Under the pieces are notes generated by a model. It saw only the letters and a program-made list of their open reading frames with translations. It made no database searches and was not told where the DNA came from. This document shows positions 49,954-61,963 of a stretch of DNA of 64,000 nucleotides, in pieces (position 1 is the stretch's first letter; each line of letters begins with the position of its first letter). Source of the stretch: Rotaria sordida (taxonomy: Eukaryota; Rotifera; Eurotatoria; Philodinida; Philodinidae); contig CAJNOL010000046.1 of assembly GCA_905250125.1 (NCBI GenBank), positions 124,001-188,000 on the forward strand, given 5' to 3'. A program made the translations under genes and the position numbers.

Positions 49954-52900
49954 TCACCGATAACATATTAAATATTCAGCATAAGCTTGAGAATCATGAT
50001 ATGTTACTAAAAAAAAAAAACGAAATCAATTAAAGATCAATATTGCATAAAAAAATAATAATAATATAAAAACATACCAAAAATACTTTGACCATCACCA
50101 GTAGTATCATAACCAGGTGGTGGAACACGCATAGCGGAATTTCCTTGAGTTGTATTACCAACGAGAACTCGAGCTAGAAAATAAAAAAACAATTTAACTT
50201 TAATATTAAAAGATTATTTACCAAGAAACATTCGTCGAATACCATTACGATCAGGTAATGCATAACTATGACTGTACAATGAATCACGTGCAAAATAACA
50301 ACCTTGCCCAAAAGCTGCAGCTAAACAAAAAAAAGGAAATAAATCCATATTTATTTATTTATCTTCTGTCTTTTTCATATTTAATTAACCATGTTGACCA
50401 GCATATGAACGATTAAAACATTCGACTTCAATATTTTTCGATGATCGCTCATCACAACCTAGAAAAATTCAAAAATAGAATTCAATTAATTCATTAAATT
50501 ATTTATTTAACCATGAAAAAGCCATTGTTCAGTTTGTTTATTTAATTTTTGTCGAAATTCACATTCATGTGCAGAATATTGTTTATACCATCGTTGATTT
50601 TGTATTCGTTCTATTTGAAGTATTTGTGGTATACCATTACCATGAGTAATGGGTCGTGTTTGGCGGGATGATAATTTTGGGACTTTTATAGTCAATGAAT
50701 TTGGACCTGTTGGATGTGCATAGGAACTATTTAATCGATAGATTGGTTGTGGAAGAAAAGGAACAGAAGAAGAAGCAGGTAATGATGGTGGTAGTTGTGG
50801 TGGAAGAACCATTGTATTCGTTCCAATAGACACCGGATATCGTAAAGTTCCAAAACCATGATTTGCTGGTTGTTGATTTGTTGTAGGTATAGTATTATTA
50901 TTCATAGAAACTTGTATTGGACCAAATTGTTGTAATAATGGTGGTTGAAAATGTGCTGGAGGAGGATTATTTATTGGTGGAACAAAAACTGATGATGGCG
51001 GTGGTGGTGGTAATGGTAATGGTGGCCGTACTGATATTGGAGGCGGAACAGGAATAGGATGTTGATTTTTTAATTTTGTCCAACTTTGATGAAATTTATC
51101 AGCTACAAATTTATACTCTGTTGATTCTGGATAGAGTGTATGACGAGAAAAATTTGTTAACATTGGTAATGTCCAATATTTAGGTAAACATTGTTGGTGA
51201 TTCAAAAGTAATAAATCAAAATCAAAATCATCATCATCATTATCATCATTATTATTATTACTATTTGTTGTCTATATAAATTAGAATTAAATAATAAATA
51301 AATTCTTTTATAAGAAATTTACCTGATTACTTTTTTGTCTATTAAAATGTATTGCATGTTCAGATTCAAATAATTTTCCTTGTTGATATATTTGTATAGT
51401 TTGAATTTCGACAGGTGCTAAACGTAAATTTGATAAATCATTATGTTTTATTGGAGTACGACAAAGTGAACAAACTAAGAAAAAAAAAAGAAAAAATAAA
51501 ATAAATAAATTAATTGATTAAAAAACTAACTGAGTATTTCATTTGTTGTTATTCGTTGTCGATTAACTTCATTAGCAAAACAATCATAACATATTTTACA
51601 ATTACAATGTAATACAAATATATTTCCATATGAATGTTGTTTTGAACATAAATCACATTTACGACGAGCTGTATCATTATTATTGATTATTATTGTGTCA
51701 TTTTGTGGTTGAACAGTAGAATTTATATCATCTGTATCTTCTGCACCATAAAGATTACTATATAATTCGAGAACTTTTTTATTTTGATAATTTTGAAATA
51801 AATGAATTTCTTCATTTGTTAATATACGAGTTTCGGACAAATCTTTATCTTGTAAATGATAACTACATAGATGACATGTCAATATTTGATCATTGTTCAT
51901 CTGTAAGAAAAGAAAAACAATATTTTCTATATGAATTTCTTTTATTTTAAGAAATTAATAAAGTTTGAATGCAGTTTTTTTTCTTGTAATATTCTGAAGT
52001 GAATTTTGCTAATCGAGATATTATCAAATTTAGAAAAAAAAGAGTTATTTTAATCTTGGAATAGACATGAAGGTCAAGTTCTAGCAAAATATTACATTAA
52101 ATTTAAATAAAACATCACCAACAATGAAGAAGTTGAGTTTACAATCAATACCTCGAAGAAAATTCAATAGTTACTCCTGCGAATAAAAGTCTTTTACTCC
52201 TCGAATCACAATCACCAGGAATGTAGGTCAGTGGCACTACCTCCAACTCCGATTACTTGAGTGAAAAATGAGTTATTATGGATAGTATCTATTTTTTGTT
52301 CTGAGCTTCATAACTTAAAAGGAATGCATACTAAAGTATGACCTACTTCTTATCAAGTACGTGATTAATTCTGAATATTTCTACATGAAACTAAAGTCCA
52401 GCCAATGGTCTTTCTTCTTCTCAAAAATAAGTTCGTTGGCTCGAATATTGTTGTCTCCAGATCCTGGATACTAACACAATGGTTATCAATGTGCCATTTC
52501 TCTATAAGACAATATTGGATTCTGAAACTTACAGGCAGCAAGGCCAAACTATGTAGAAAGCGTCTCTGAAAGTTTCATGTCTATTCATTCAACTATCATT
52601 GACTTATTGGTCTTCAAAAGACACTAGATGGATTTTTTGCGCACCGATGGTTACAATAAAATGACCACAGTTCTTGCACCAATTAATGAACTTCTACAAG
52701 ACTTATATGACATCATTCATCAAAACTCCGTTTCCTCTCAAGCAATTGAAGTTGGAGTAGTGCCATTGGTCTACATTCCTAGTGGAATAGGTACACACAA
52801 ATTTTCAGATCTCTAGCCCTTGTGGTGGTTAAGATCCGAGGAGAGAGAAACTTTTGTCCAGAAATGTAACTAGACATACATCAAATCCTGATCAGTGTTT

Positions 52901-54887
52901 CACCTAGGATATGGACTGAGGGAAGGGTATCCTTTCGAAGATTAGGTTTGCTTCTTCGGAACTTGCAATTATTGTACTACATCCTATAGATCCGCACTCC
53001 CAAAAATAAGTGTTCACCACCGCACAGTTTTAAGTCGTCTATCTACAAGAGAAAACCTGGATCAAATGTTAATTCTAATGTTTAAGTACAACTATTGTAT
53101 TTGTTCAATAAAATTGATCATTGAATTTAAGAGGAAAAAATACATATAAACCTCGACATCGATAGACACTTCCCGCTACTCTCAATTCTTTATCGAAACA
53201 GCTGAAGCTGTACTTTTTTTCACAAAGATACATCAGATACATAATCTTCAATACTTCACATGATTCAAAAAATATCCACCAGAGTCGTTCCATCTGATGA
53301 AATACTTAATTGTTTTGAACAATGTTTCGTTAATTCTAATTAGGAATGCATCAATTCCAAGTCCACAGTTGGAATCAGTGCATACATAATTTTAATTATT
53401 GAAAACCTTCGAGTTGTCATCTTTATCAAAAAAGTCTATCATCAAATCATGCATACAGGACGGCTAGGAAAGGGAGAGAGAGTCAGTAAAAACTGGACAT
53501 ATGTGTACAGGGGAAGTGGGTAAGACGTATTTCGATGTCCGGACACTTATTATGATTTCTTTATCGTTTTGTAAGCATTTTTCATGAGATTTTTTAGTTA
53601 AATTGGTTTTGATCGGTATTTTCAAAACTCTATGATATATTATCTACGGATAAATCACGTATATCAGTCGTTTAACAGAAAAATAAAAAAAAAGTATATT
53701 TGAATAAATAGAATCTTTCGAAAAAGATTTAAAAAACTGGATGTTCAAGGATTAGTGAAGGGAGTTAGTCGAAGCAGAACATGAGAAAGAGTAGGGATTA
53801 ACGAAAATTGCGATTTTTAGCTGCTTTATCTTCCTATTGACTAAGATCTCTCATAAATAAACTTACTTGATTTTGTAGACGTTGTTTATAACATAATAAA
53901 CATAAGGAATGATTATCATAACAATTAATAAAAAAAAAATCATCTGATCGTATTGTATTTTTACATATATCACAAATTTCTTTTGAAAAACCTATTTTAT
54001 AAGAACAAAAGAAAAAAAATTTTGATGATGAAAATTAAATTTAAAACAAAAAAATAAAAATATACCATTTGTTTGATTAAATTCTTCTATCATTTCATAA
54101 ACATCAATAGCTCTTCGATGTTTTCGTTGCCACGAACAAATAAATGATTTAATAAGTTTTTCATCAATATTTGGATTTTGTAAATGTTTAAATAAAAATT
54201 TTGCTAATGTTGAATTATCATCATTAGTACATATTAACATATGTTGTTCATAATCATTAATTGAAACAGGACAATAACATATTTCACATGGAATTGTTAA
54301 TGACCGTCCTAGACATTCATTATTATGTATAAAAAAATTATGTTGATCAATATATAAATCACATTTATCACATTTTATACGAAAATTATTTATTTTATTA
54401 TTTTTATCAATATTTATTTGAATTAATTGAAGAAGTATTTGATGATCTTTTATAGTTATTGGTAAATCATCAAGATCATCATTTTTTAATAAATAACCAC
54501 AATTAATTGCTAAACATATCGGTGGTGTTTTTGTCTACAAAATATGTATAAATTATTATATTTTAAAAATTCTTTTTTTTTTCTTGTTATTTCTTCTACC
54601 TGTATATGTTTTTGTGTCCAATTAAAAATACAATTTAAACAAAAATAATGTAATGATGGACAATTAAATGTTCGTAATAATATTTCTTGTTTTCCACATG
54701 ATTTACATTCTTCTTTATTTTCTTTAATATCATCAGCTACTAAATCAATTAAAATAGGTGATTGATTTGGAAGACATTGAGAATTAGATGATGAACAATG
54801 ACGTTTTGCCTGTGGTGATAAATGATCTGACTCAGTACTATCATCATCTGAATCATTTAAATCAGTTTTTGAAGATAATTGATTCAT
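49954..54887 (-). CDS. triple RING-like zinc-finger PARP (mono-ADP-ribosyltransferase-type), unusual architecture
   Basis: Ten minus-strand exons: 54887-54600, 54534-54066, 53991-53867, 51900-51531, 51474-51323, 51271-50512, 50458-50390, 50320-50222, 50173-50078 and 50006-49954; 826 residues in frame. RING-like 1: C61, C64, C76, H80, C83, C86, C103, C108. Two C2HC motifs follow in exon 2 (CDKC..H..C, CEIC..H..C). RING-like 2: C259, C262, C276, H280, C283, C286, C303, C306. RING-like 3: C376, C379, C393, C395, C398, C401, C419, C422. The PARP catalytic domain fills the C-terminus: IERIQNQRWY, WLFHG (His721), GQGCYFARDSLYSHSYA (Tyr753), FLARVLVGN and a final EYLICYR, like PARP7/11/12/14/15. RING domains suggest E3 ubiquitin ligase activity; the coupling is inference. 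The 1966-bp intron 3 holds a fold-back element. Confidence 0.85.
52168..52871. mobile_element. 704-bp fold-back element in the PARP gene intron 3
   Basis: The left arm carries AGTTACTCCTGCG...AGGAATGTAGGTCAGTGGCA then CTACCTCCAACT. The right arm carries AGTTGGAGTAGTGCCATTGG then TCTACATTCCTAG...ATGTAACT. Arms pair over more than 100 bp. The open frame at 52628-52816 lies inside the right arm and is a by-product. Confidence 0.7.
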
Positions 54888-55371
54888 ATTATCATCTAAA
54901 ACTATAATTTCTAGGAGATTTATTGCTGTGAAAAAACAAATTAAAGTAAAAAAAACAAAAATGACGTAAATTTGATGTAAATTTTAAAACAAAAGTAGAA
55001 TTTTTCAAAGTCGTATATCTATTGACAGATTTAAACTTAATACAAAGAACAACATACTTTTTCATTGTAGATTTACATAATCATACTTCAATATATGTCA
55101 ATAATGGGTTTTTTTTCCGAGATATCTTTCTTTTTTTTGTTAAATTTCACATGACTCATATGCATATGATTCTCTTTCCATCATTCGTCAATTAAAAATG
55201 GAAATTTCTTTCGAATTCCAATAGATTACTAGCGATATCTATCAAATTTCAATGTTTAAAGGAACATAAGAACAAAAAACAGAAACATCAATCAGAAAAT
55301 ATTACATAATAATAAAAGACAAAAATTTTTTCTAATGATAGAAAGTATGACAATCTGATATAAGATAAAGT
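54888..55371. other. intergenic, PARP 5' flank and nidogen 3' flank
   Basis: About 480 bp. On the minus strand an acceptor-like GTTTTTTCACAG ends at 54926, 38 nt before the PARP ATG, and the frame stays open back to it. Either an upstream coding exon or a trans-splice leader may attach there. No other feature seen. Confidence 0.5.
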
Positions 55372-58300
55372 CTAGCCAAATTGAGGTGGTGGTGGTGGTG
55401 GTGGTCGTTCACGAAGAAGACATTGTAAACCAGCATTATCAGCACATTGACAAACACGTTTAGCACGAAGACTTAAATTTGGTAAACATAATTGACCAGC
55501 CGTACAATCATTATTTTCACTACAAACATTATTAACTAAAATAATCAAAAACAAAAAGAAAGACAAAATAGATATTAAAATCAATTTCTCATTGTTTTCT
55601 TTACTATCATTTGGACATGAATTTTTAACTGCAACTAATCCATATAATTTTCCATTTCCACCGGATGGTAAAAGAACACTATCTGGTGTATGACTTGGTG
55701 TTTTATCAATTCGACCAATTTTATTTCTAAATATTTATAAAAGAAAAAGAATTCAAAATAAATATTCTTATATAAATTATTTACGTTGACCAATCTGTCC
55801 AATATGCATATTGAAGTCCATCACTAAGACCAAATATCATTGTTGTTTGATCAGCTAAAATAATACGTCGATTTGATCCATCATCTCTTACACATTCAAT
55901 TGTTTTCATTTTTGCATCTCCCCAACATAATTCTCGACGATGATGATCATAATAAAGACCATTAGGTAAACCAAGTTTATCTGAAACAAGAATTTTACGT
56001 TCACTACCATCCATATTAGCACGTTCAATACGAGGATTTTGTCGATTCCAATCTGTCCAAAAGATATATCTTTAAAAAAAATCCAAAACAAAACAAAATA
56101 AAATCAAAGATTATATGTCGGTTTTTTGTTTTTAAAATTCTATTTCAACAAACCCAAGTTCTGGATTAATAGCAATACCACGTGGATTTTGAATATTTTT
56201 ATCAAGAAGAACTTTACGTAGACTACCATCTAATTTAGCTACTTCCAAACGTTTTAATAATGAATCTGTCCAAAATACTAAACGTGATACCCAATCAACA
56301 GCAATACCTTCAGGACTTCCAAGTCCTAAAATTAGATAAAACAAAAAAATTTCTTATGATTTAAATTTTATTTTATTTTATTTACCACTAAGAATTATTT
56401 TTTGTTCACTACCATCATATTTCATTCGTTGTATTGTCTTTCCTGATGTATCAGTAAAATAAACAAATTGTTGACGACAATCAATCGAAATAGCCACAGC
56501 ACGCATTCCTATATGTATATAATAAATCATGTGTAAAAAAAAAACCAACATTTTTTTTTCATTTATTCTATTTACGTGGTACATAAAGAATACGATTATC
56601 ATTATTAGTTGTTAAGCCTGATGCTGTTAAAGGTACTTTTAAAATTGTTTGTCCTTGATTAACAATTAAAAATTGTTCTTTAGGTCCACCAAGTGTTTCA
56701 GCACAACTATATTTCAAATCGATCATTTTTTTTTTGATTCATCAAATTCAACAACAACAAAAAAAACTACTTACTGTATTCCATCACCAACAAAACCATC
56801 TCGACATGAACAAACATTATCTTGTAGAATTGAATCATAAACACAAGCAGCTGATGGTGAACATATGGTAGCATTTTCAAGACAAGAATCTAATATTGAT
56901 GAAAAAAAAACAATTTTTTTCGTTTTTATCGAAATAAATTTCTTACGTTCATGTCGACATGTTATTCCATCACCTTTATAACCAGTTCGACATAAACATA
57001 CATGTCGATCTATACGTTCATTATATACACATTGAGCATTGGTATGACATTTATTTTCAATATTACATGAAACTACTAAAATGAAATAAATGAAAAAAAT
57101 TTTAATATATTTAATCTTCTTTTTATTTATGTTACCATCTTTAACACAAGTTGAAAATGTTGTACCATCATTAAGATATCCTGGATCACAAACACATTTA
57201 CTAAAACCTGGTCGTTGTTCATCAGGTAAACAATGTGCATTATATCCACAATCACCATCCGATGAACAAAAATGTGCTGTACATGAATATCCATCACCAT
57301 AAAAACCTGGTTTACATATACATTCATATTTTTGTGTATTTTCATTAATAAGACAATTAGCATTTATATCACAATTATAGTATTCATTACATTGTTTTGA
57401 TTTACAAATAGATTTATAATTTTCATGATCATCAACCATTTGCCAACCTTCTTTACATAAACAACGTGCTTGTCTTGTGTGTGGATCTTGTATACATGTT
57501 GAAAATTGTGGACAAATTTTTGTTGCACATGTTTCAACTAGATGAAATTTTTTTTTTAAATTATCTCTCTACTTCTTGTAAGAAAAAAAAAACAATTTCT
57601 TATTTCTCACTTTCATCGTTGATAGGTTTACAAAAAAATCCATTTCCAATATAATTTTGTTTACATTCACATGTAAAATTTCCATATGTATTTGTGCATA
57701 TTGCATTTGGATGACATGGTGATTGAATACATTCATTAATATCTTTGTAACAAAAAAAAAAGAAGATAAATTAGAAGAACATGAACATAAGATTTTCATA
57801 TGATTTGTTTTTTTTTTACCATCACAACGACGTGTACCATCACCAATAAAACCTAGATTACATCTACAATCATAAGAATTTTGTTCTAAATTTGGTATAC
57901 ATTGAGCATAACCATGACAAGGTAATGAATCGCATGGATCAAATTTTGGAGCTAGATAAAATATGTTGTTTTCTTTTTTATATATTAAATAATATTAATA
58001 TATACACATACCTTGAGTACCAAATTTACTAATAGTAAAAAATCGAATAGTTGTATCTTCAATTGAATGATAAATATGATTATCATGATTTGATACAACA
58101 ATTTCTTTTGCTGATCGATGTGGATTATGTAGACATTCATAAAATGTTAAACTATCTTCAATTTCATAACTCATATTATAAATAATACTTGAGTTAGTAT
58201 CAATTTTTGATTTTAATGTATAAGTTATTAATGATTTTGCATCATAATGACCTGTTTAATATTTTTTATATAAATATTTTAAAATAAAATTTATACTAAC

Positions 58301-60323
58301 CTAATGATCGTTTTATATATTTAATATTATTATTTCCTATTGTAACAGATAGATTTCCTTCTGGATATGGAAGACTACCATTGATATAAGTATCAACAGA
58401 AAGAACACCTGATTCAATTCCACGAAAATATTGTTCAATATTTAAAACTGTTTGTTCAGTTGTATTATCAGCTTCAAAAATACGTACCAAAGCTGAACGA
58501 TTCACAACTCCACCTATTTTATAATATATAAAAATAATTTATTAATAGAAAAAAAAAAATCTTCTTCTTTGTTTAACCTGTTAGAGCAAAACCATTTTCA
58601 ATAGGATCTGAAAATCGATGAATTGCACCAAATAACCAATTTATTGTATTAAATAAAGGTATTAATTGTTGAAGATTAGAATAAATTAATGGCATATTAT
58701 AAAGTGAATTATGTATTCGACCATCTTCCATATAAACATAACCTTGTAATTCAGAATCAATTTTATGACCATTAATTTCACCATTAATTTTGCCCACAAC
58801 TGGATAATTTTCTATTGAAATCATTATAGAAAAATAAATAAATAAATAAAACAAAAGAATAATAATAATGAAAAATAAATTTACCAGCTCGTTCACATCG
58901 AAGTCCTGAACCCAAATAAGGAAAAAGACAACGACAACAATATCCATTGCCTTGATTTTCACATTGAGCATGACGAGAACATGTTTGACATTCGACAGCA
59001 TCTCAAATTTAACATTAAAATTCTTAGTCAAAAACATATTTAATTTTTTATAAATATATACCTGGTGGAATTGTCGTTGTAGATGGAAGTGTTGCTTGCT
59101 CATGATAAAGATTATGACGTTCTTGTTGAAACATATTCGATGAATAAGGTGCTATAGAAAAAAAAAATCAACTTGAATATATCATAACATTTCGATTGAA
59201 GCAACCATAAACATTGTTATAGAAAAACTACATTATACTTACGTTGTACTGGTACAAAAGCTTCTTCATAATCATCATCAGTTCCTGCTGGTACTATACG
59301 AAATCTTCCATAACGACGTCGATCTCCAATTAAATAAATCCATACACCTGGTTTACCAATATTTGATTCTCTATTTATGATAGTGATATAAATATTGAAA
59401 GTTTCTTATTTACATACTTGACTAAGTTTACCATTGCTGCTCCACCTGATCCAGGTAAAACTGTTGTTTGTTGAGGTGTACCATCAGTAAAACCTGCTTC
59501 AGCATATCGATCTTCTCGACCTAATTTTGTAGGACTATAAGCTGAAATAAATTCTAATTTTGCATACATAAATATAGAATATGTTTGTACACCATCACTA
59601 ACAATAGCGACTTGAAATGTATTTTTCTATTTGAATGAATAAAAAACAAAAAAAACCTCATAAAATTAAATATTGTTTTTTTTTTCAAAATTATTCAAAC
59701 CTTATTATATTTATCTGAAAAAGAATGAACATCTTTCCAAGTACATATTAAAATTGACTTGGGTTGAAATGTTTTTGAATTTAAAAAACCTTGTTGAATT
59801 AATTCTTTTGCTTTTTTAAGTAAATCTTCTTCTTTTGTATATCTATATAGAAAAAAAAACACAATATATATGTATGATAAGCAATAAATAAATTAAGAAT
59901 AAAATTTTACTTATATGTTATAGAACCATTTTTAATTGATACATCAATATCAGCCCAAAACGGTGCAATAATTGCATATCCACTATAACTTGTCAATGTT
60001 ATTTGAGGAAAAAAATATGCTATTGGTAATAAAAATGATAAAAAACCATTTGTATTAACCTAAATATTTTTTTTTCAGAATTTAAACAAAAAAAATAAAA
60101 GCAAAAGTCTACATACATAAACACTGTCATATGTATTTGTAATAAATGGTATTTCAGGTGAAAGAATAATTTGTTCTGAATGTGTATCATCTTCTTTTGG
60201 TAATTCAATACCATATTTATAAATAAAAAAATTTGATTCATCAATACTTTGACTATAATCATTAAAACAGAACAAAATCAAAAGACAAAAAATTGCCTTT
60301 CGATTTGTATAAGATAAGAACAT
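55372..60323 (-). CDS. NID: nidogen (basement-membrane glycoprotein)
   Basis: Twenty-one minus-strand exons: 60323-60117, 60059-59911, 59842-59701, 59626-59418, 59370-59243, 59151-59062, 59001-58885, 58811-58578, 58513-58301, 58251-58012, 57951-57820, 57742-57611, 57537-57136, 57075-56947, 56889-56775, 56706-56576, 56508-56386, 56325-56154, 56069-55785, 55726-55605 and 55535-55372; 1211 residues in frame. Order: signal peptide ([12 protein letters not shown]), NIDO domain ([16 protein letters not shown]), EGF, G2F beta-barrel, at least seven EGF units including a calcium-type DINEC, a six-blade LDL-receptor YWTD propeller (VFWTD, IFWTDW, YWTDW) and a final Cys-rich segment with a poly-Pro tail. 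Nidogen links laminin and collagen IV networks outside cells. The thyroglobulin type-1 domain of vertebrate nidogens is missing. An ATG 129 bases further upstream is in frame but would bury the signal peptide. Confidence 0.95.
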
Positions 60324-61353
60324 GTTGAATATAGAAGAAGAATGATGATAATGATTTGTGTATATATAAACGCTTCGTTGTAAAATAGATGAATGAGTTG
60401 TCAATGAACGTTTGTTGCTTTTTTTCTCCTGTCTGTCTTTTACGCACTTCAATGATAATGATCAAGTAAAATACATATATATGCATATATGCATATATAC
60501 GCTCAATACATTTAACGATGCAATGTGCAGCCCTTAAGATAGTGTGTGCATGCATTGCATAAAAAAAAAACACCCAGTCAATCTGATATATGCACAACTG
60601 AATATGAATGAGAGCATATACTGTATTCTTAGCACTCGAGCATATAATAGATCAGTGTGTGTGTATGTATGTTTTAACAATGTCAGAGACTAAATACAAG
60701 TGTTCTTTTTGTTAGTCTGTCTGTATGACTACGAGAAATATTGTGATGTCATAATACAAACTTGGATGATGAATTCTACTGACTTACGTCATTGATATAT
60801 CAGACAATATTTAAATTATGCTTGATTGTATACGAATATAACTTAGACACTTTTTATTTTTATTGAATCATTATTAAAAAGAAAAGCTTCTAAAACAAAA
60901 TGTGATTGAACATTTTTTTGATAGGAATATTAGTTTATCGTCTTCTACTTTTTTTTGTAAACATTTTCATTAAATGATTATCCTTCGAATGATTTATTTT
61001 GTGAGCATAGACATAACTAAATATATATTCAAGTCTTACAAATACATTGAAATATTATATGTTTGATTAAACATAAAATTATCATTCGAAGAAGAAACAA
61101 GACTTGAAAACAATAATAACAATTATCATAATCATATGACGACGACAATAATTCTTATAATCTATTCGATTATAAATATTGAATATAATCAAATAATGTG
61201 CTGATTCATTGGTATTCTTTAACAACCACTATTTTTTACAATAAATTATACTATAGCAATTTTTTAATTAAACAAATATTTGATCTATTAAACGAAGAAG
61301 ATAAATTACGCGCACCCATACTCAACGTCTTAATAGTCATTGTTTCTACATCG

Positions 61354-61963
61354 ATGGATACTAGCAACGAGAATGATGTAACGAAAAGTAGTCGACTTCA
61401 AGATGCGGAAGATCATTTATGAAGTTAAGCTCTGCCGAAACAAGTGCACACTGAACAAGAACAACAACAGCAGAAATAAAAAATATGAAAAGTCAAGGAT
61501 ATCCGACGCTGCAACGTTACTGACATGATCTCCTTGCATAAGGCTTAGAACCGATGACACACACACGGGCTTGAAACATGCGGAAGACAATACTCGAGTC
61601 GATGAGAAAAATGTCGAAATCAAAGAGATGGATGCAGTTGTGTCAATTTTACTGCTCGAGTAGGTACTTCATTTTTTTCATTCAAATAAAAAGCTCTGAT
61701 GTCCTCTATCCTAATTCGAATAGGTCCTGTTATCAATCAATGACGACGATAATGGTCGTCATGATGAAAACAAGAAGATGATGATGAAAATGTCACGCAA
61801 AGACAAACGAGATCCATCAGTCAACTATCTATTTCACAACCTTCAACATCGTACAAAACTGGATCACGTAAAGAACGATCAAATCGTTTTTGTAAATGTA
61901 ATCAGTTATGAAACCTTGAAAGCATTCTTGAAAATACCAATAAATTCTTTCAGAAATTTTTTC
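61354..61963 (+). pseudogene. weak coding-like patches, possibly exons or remnant of an unrecognised gene
   Basis: Three pieces have locally higher GC and non-repetitive, charged translations: 61354-61422 (MDTSNENDVTKSSRLQDAED), about 61570-61662 (AEDNTRVDEKNVEIKEMDAV) and about 61724-61963 (LSINDDDNGRHDENKKMMM then basic residues). The second is followed by TAGGTAC and the third preceded by TTCGAATAG, which could be splice sites. The pieces are in different frames and separated by stops. No homology is recognised. It may be a diverged gene, a remnant or chance. Confidence 0.2.

Noticed and set aside
51531..51900. Start of a separate gene at the ATG at 51900, which directly follows an acceptor (CTTACAG)
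   Set aside because: Exon 3 ends in a good donor in phase 0, and only the join to this exon completes the second C3HC4 module with the same 16-residue gap as the first. The ATG is better read as an internal Met, though a trans-spliced short form is possible.
60324..60452. N-terminal extension of nidogen to an upstream in-frame ATG
   Set aside because: It would place 43 polar residues before the signal peptide; secreted proteins start at the signal sequence.
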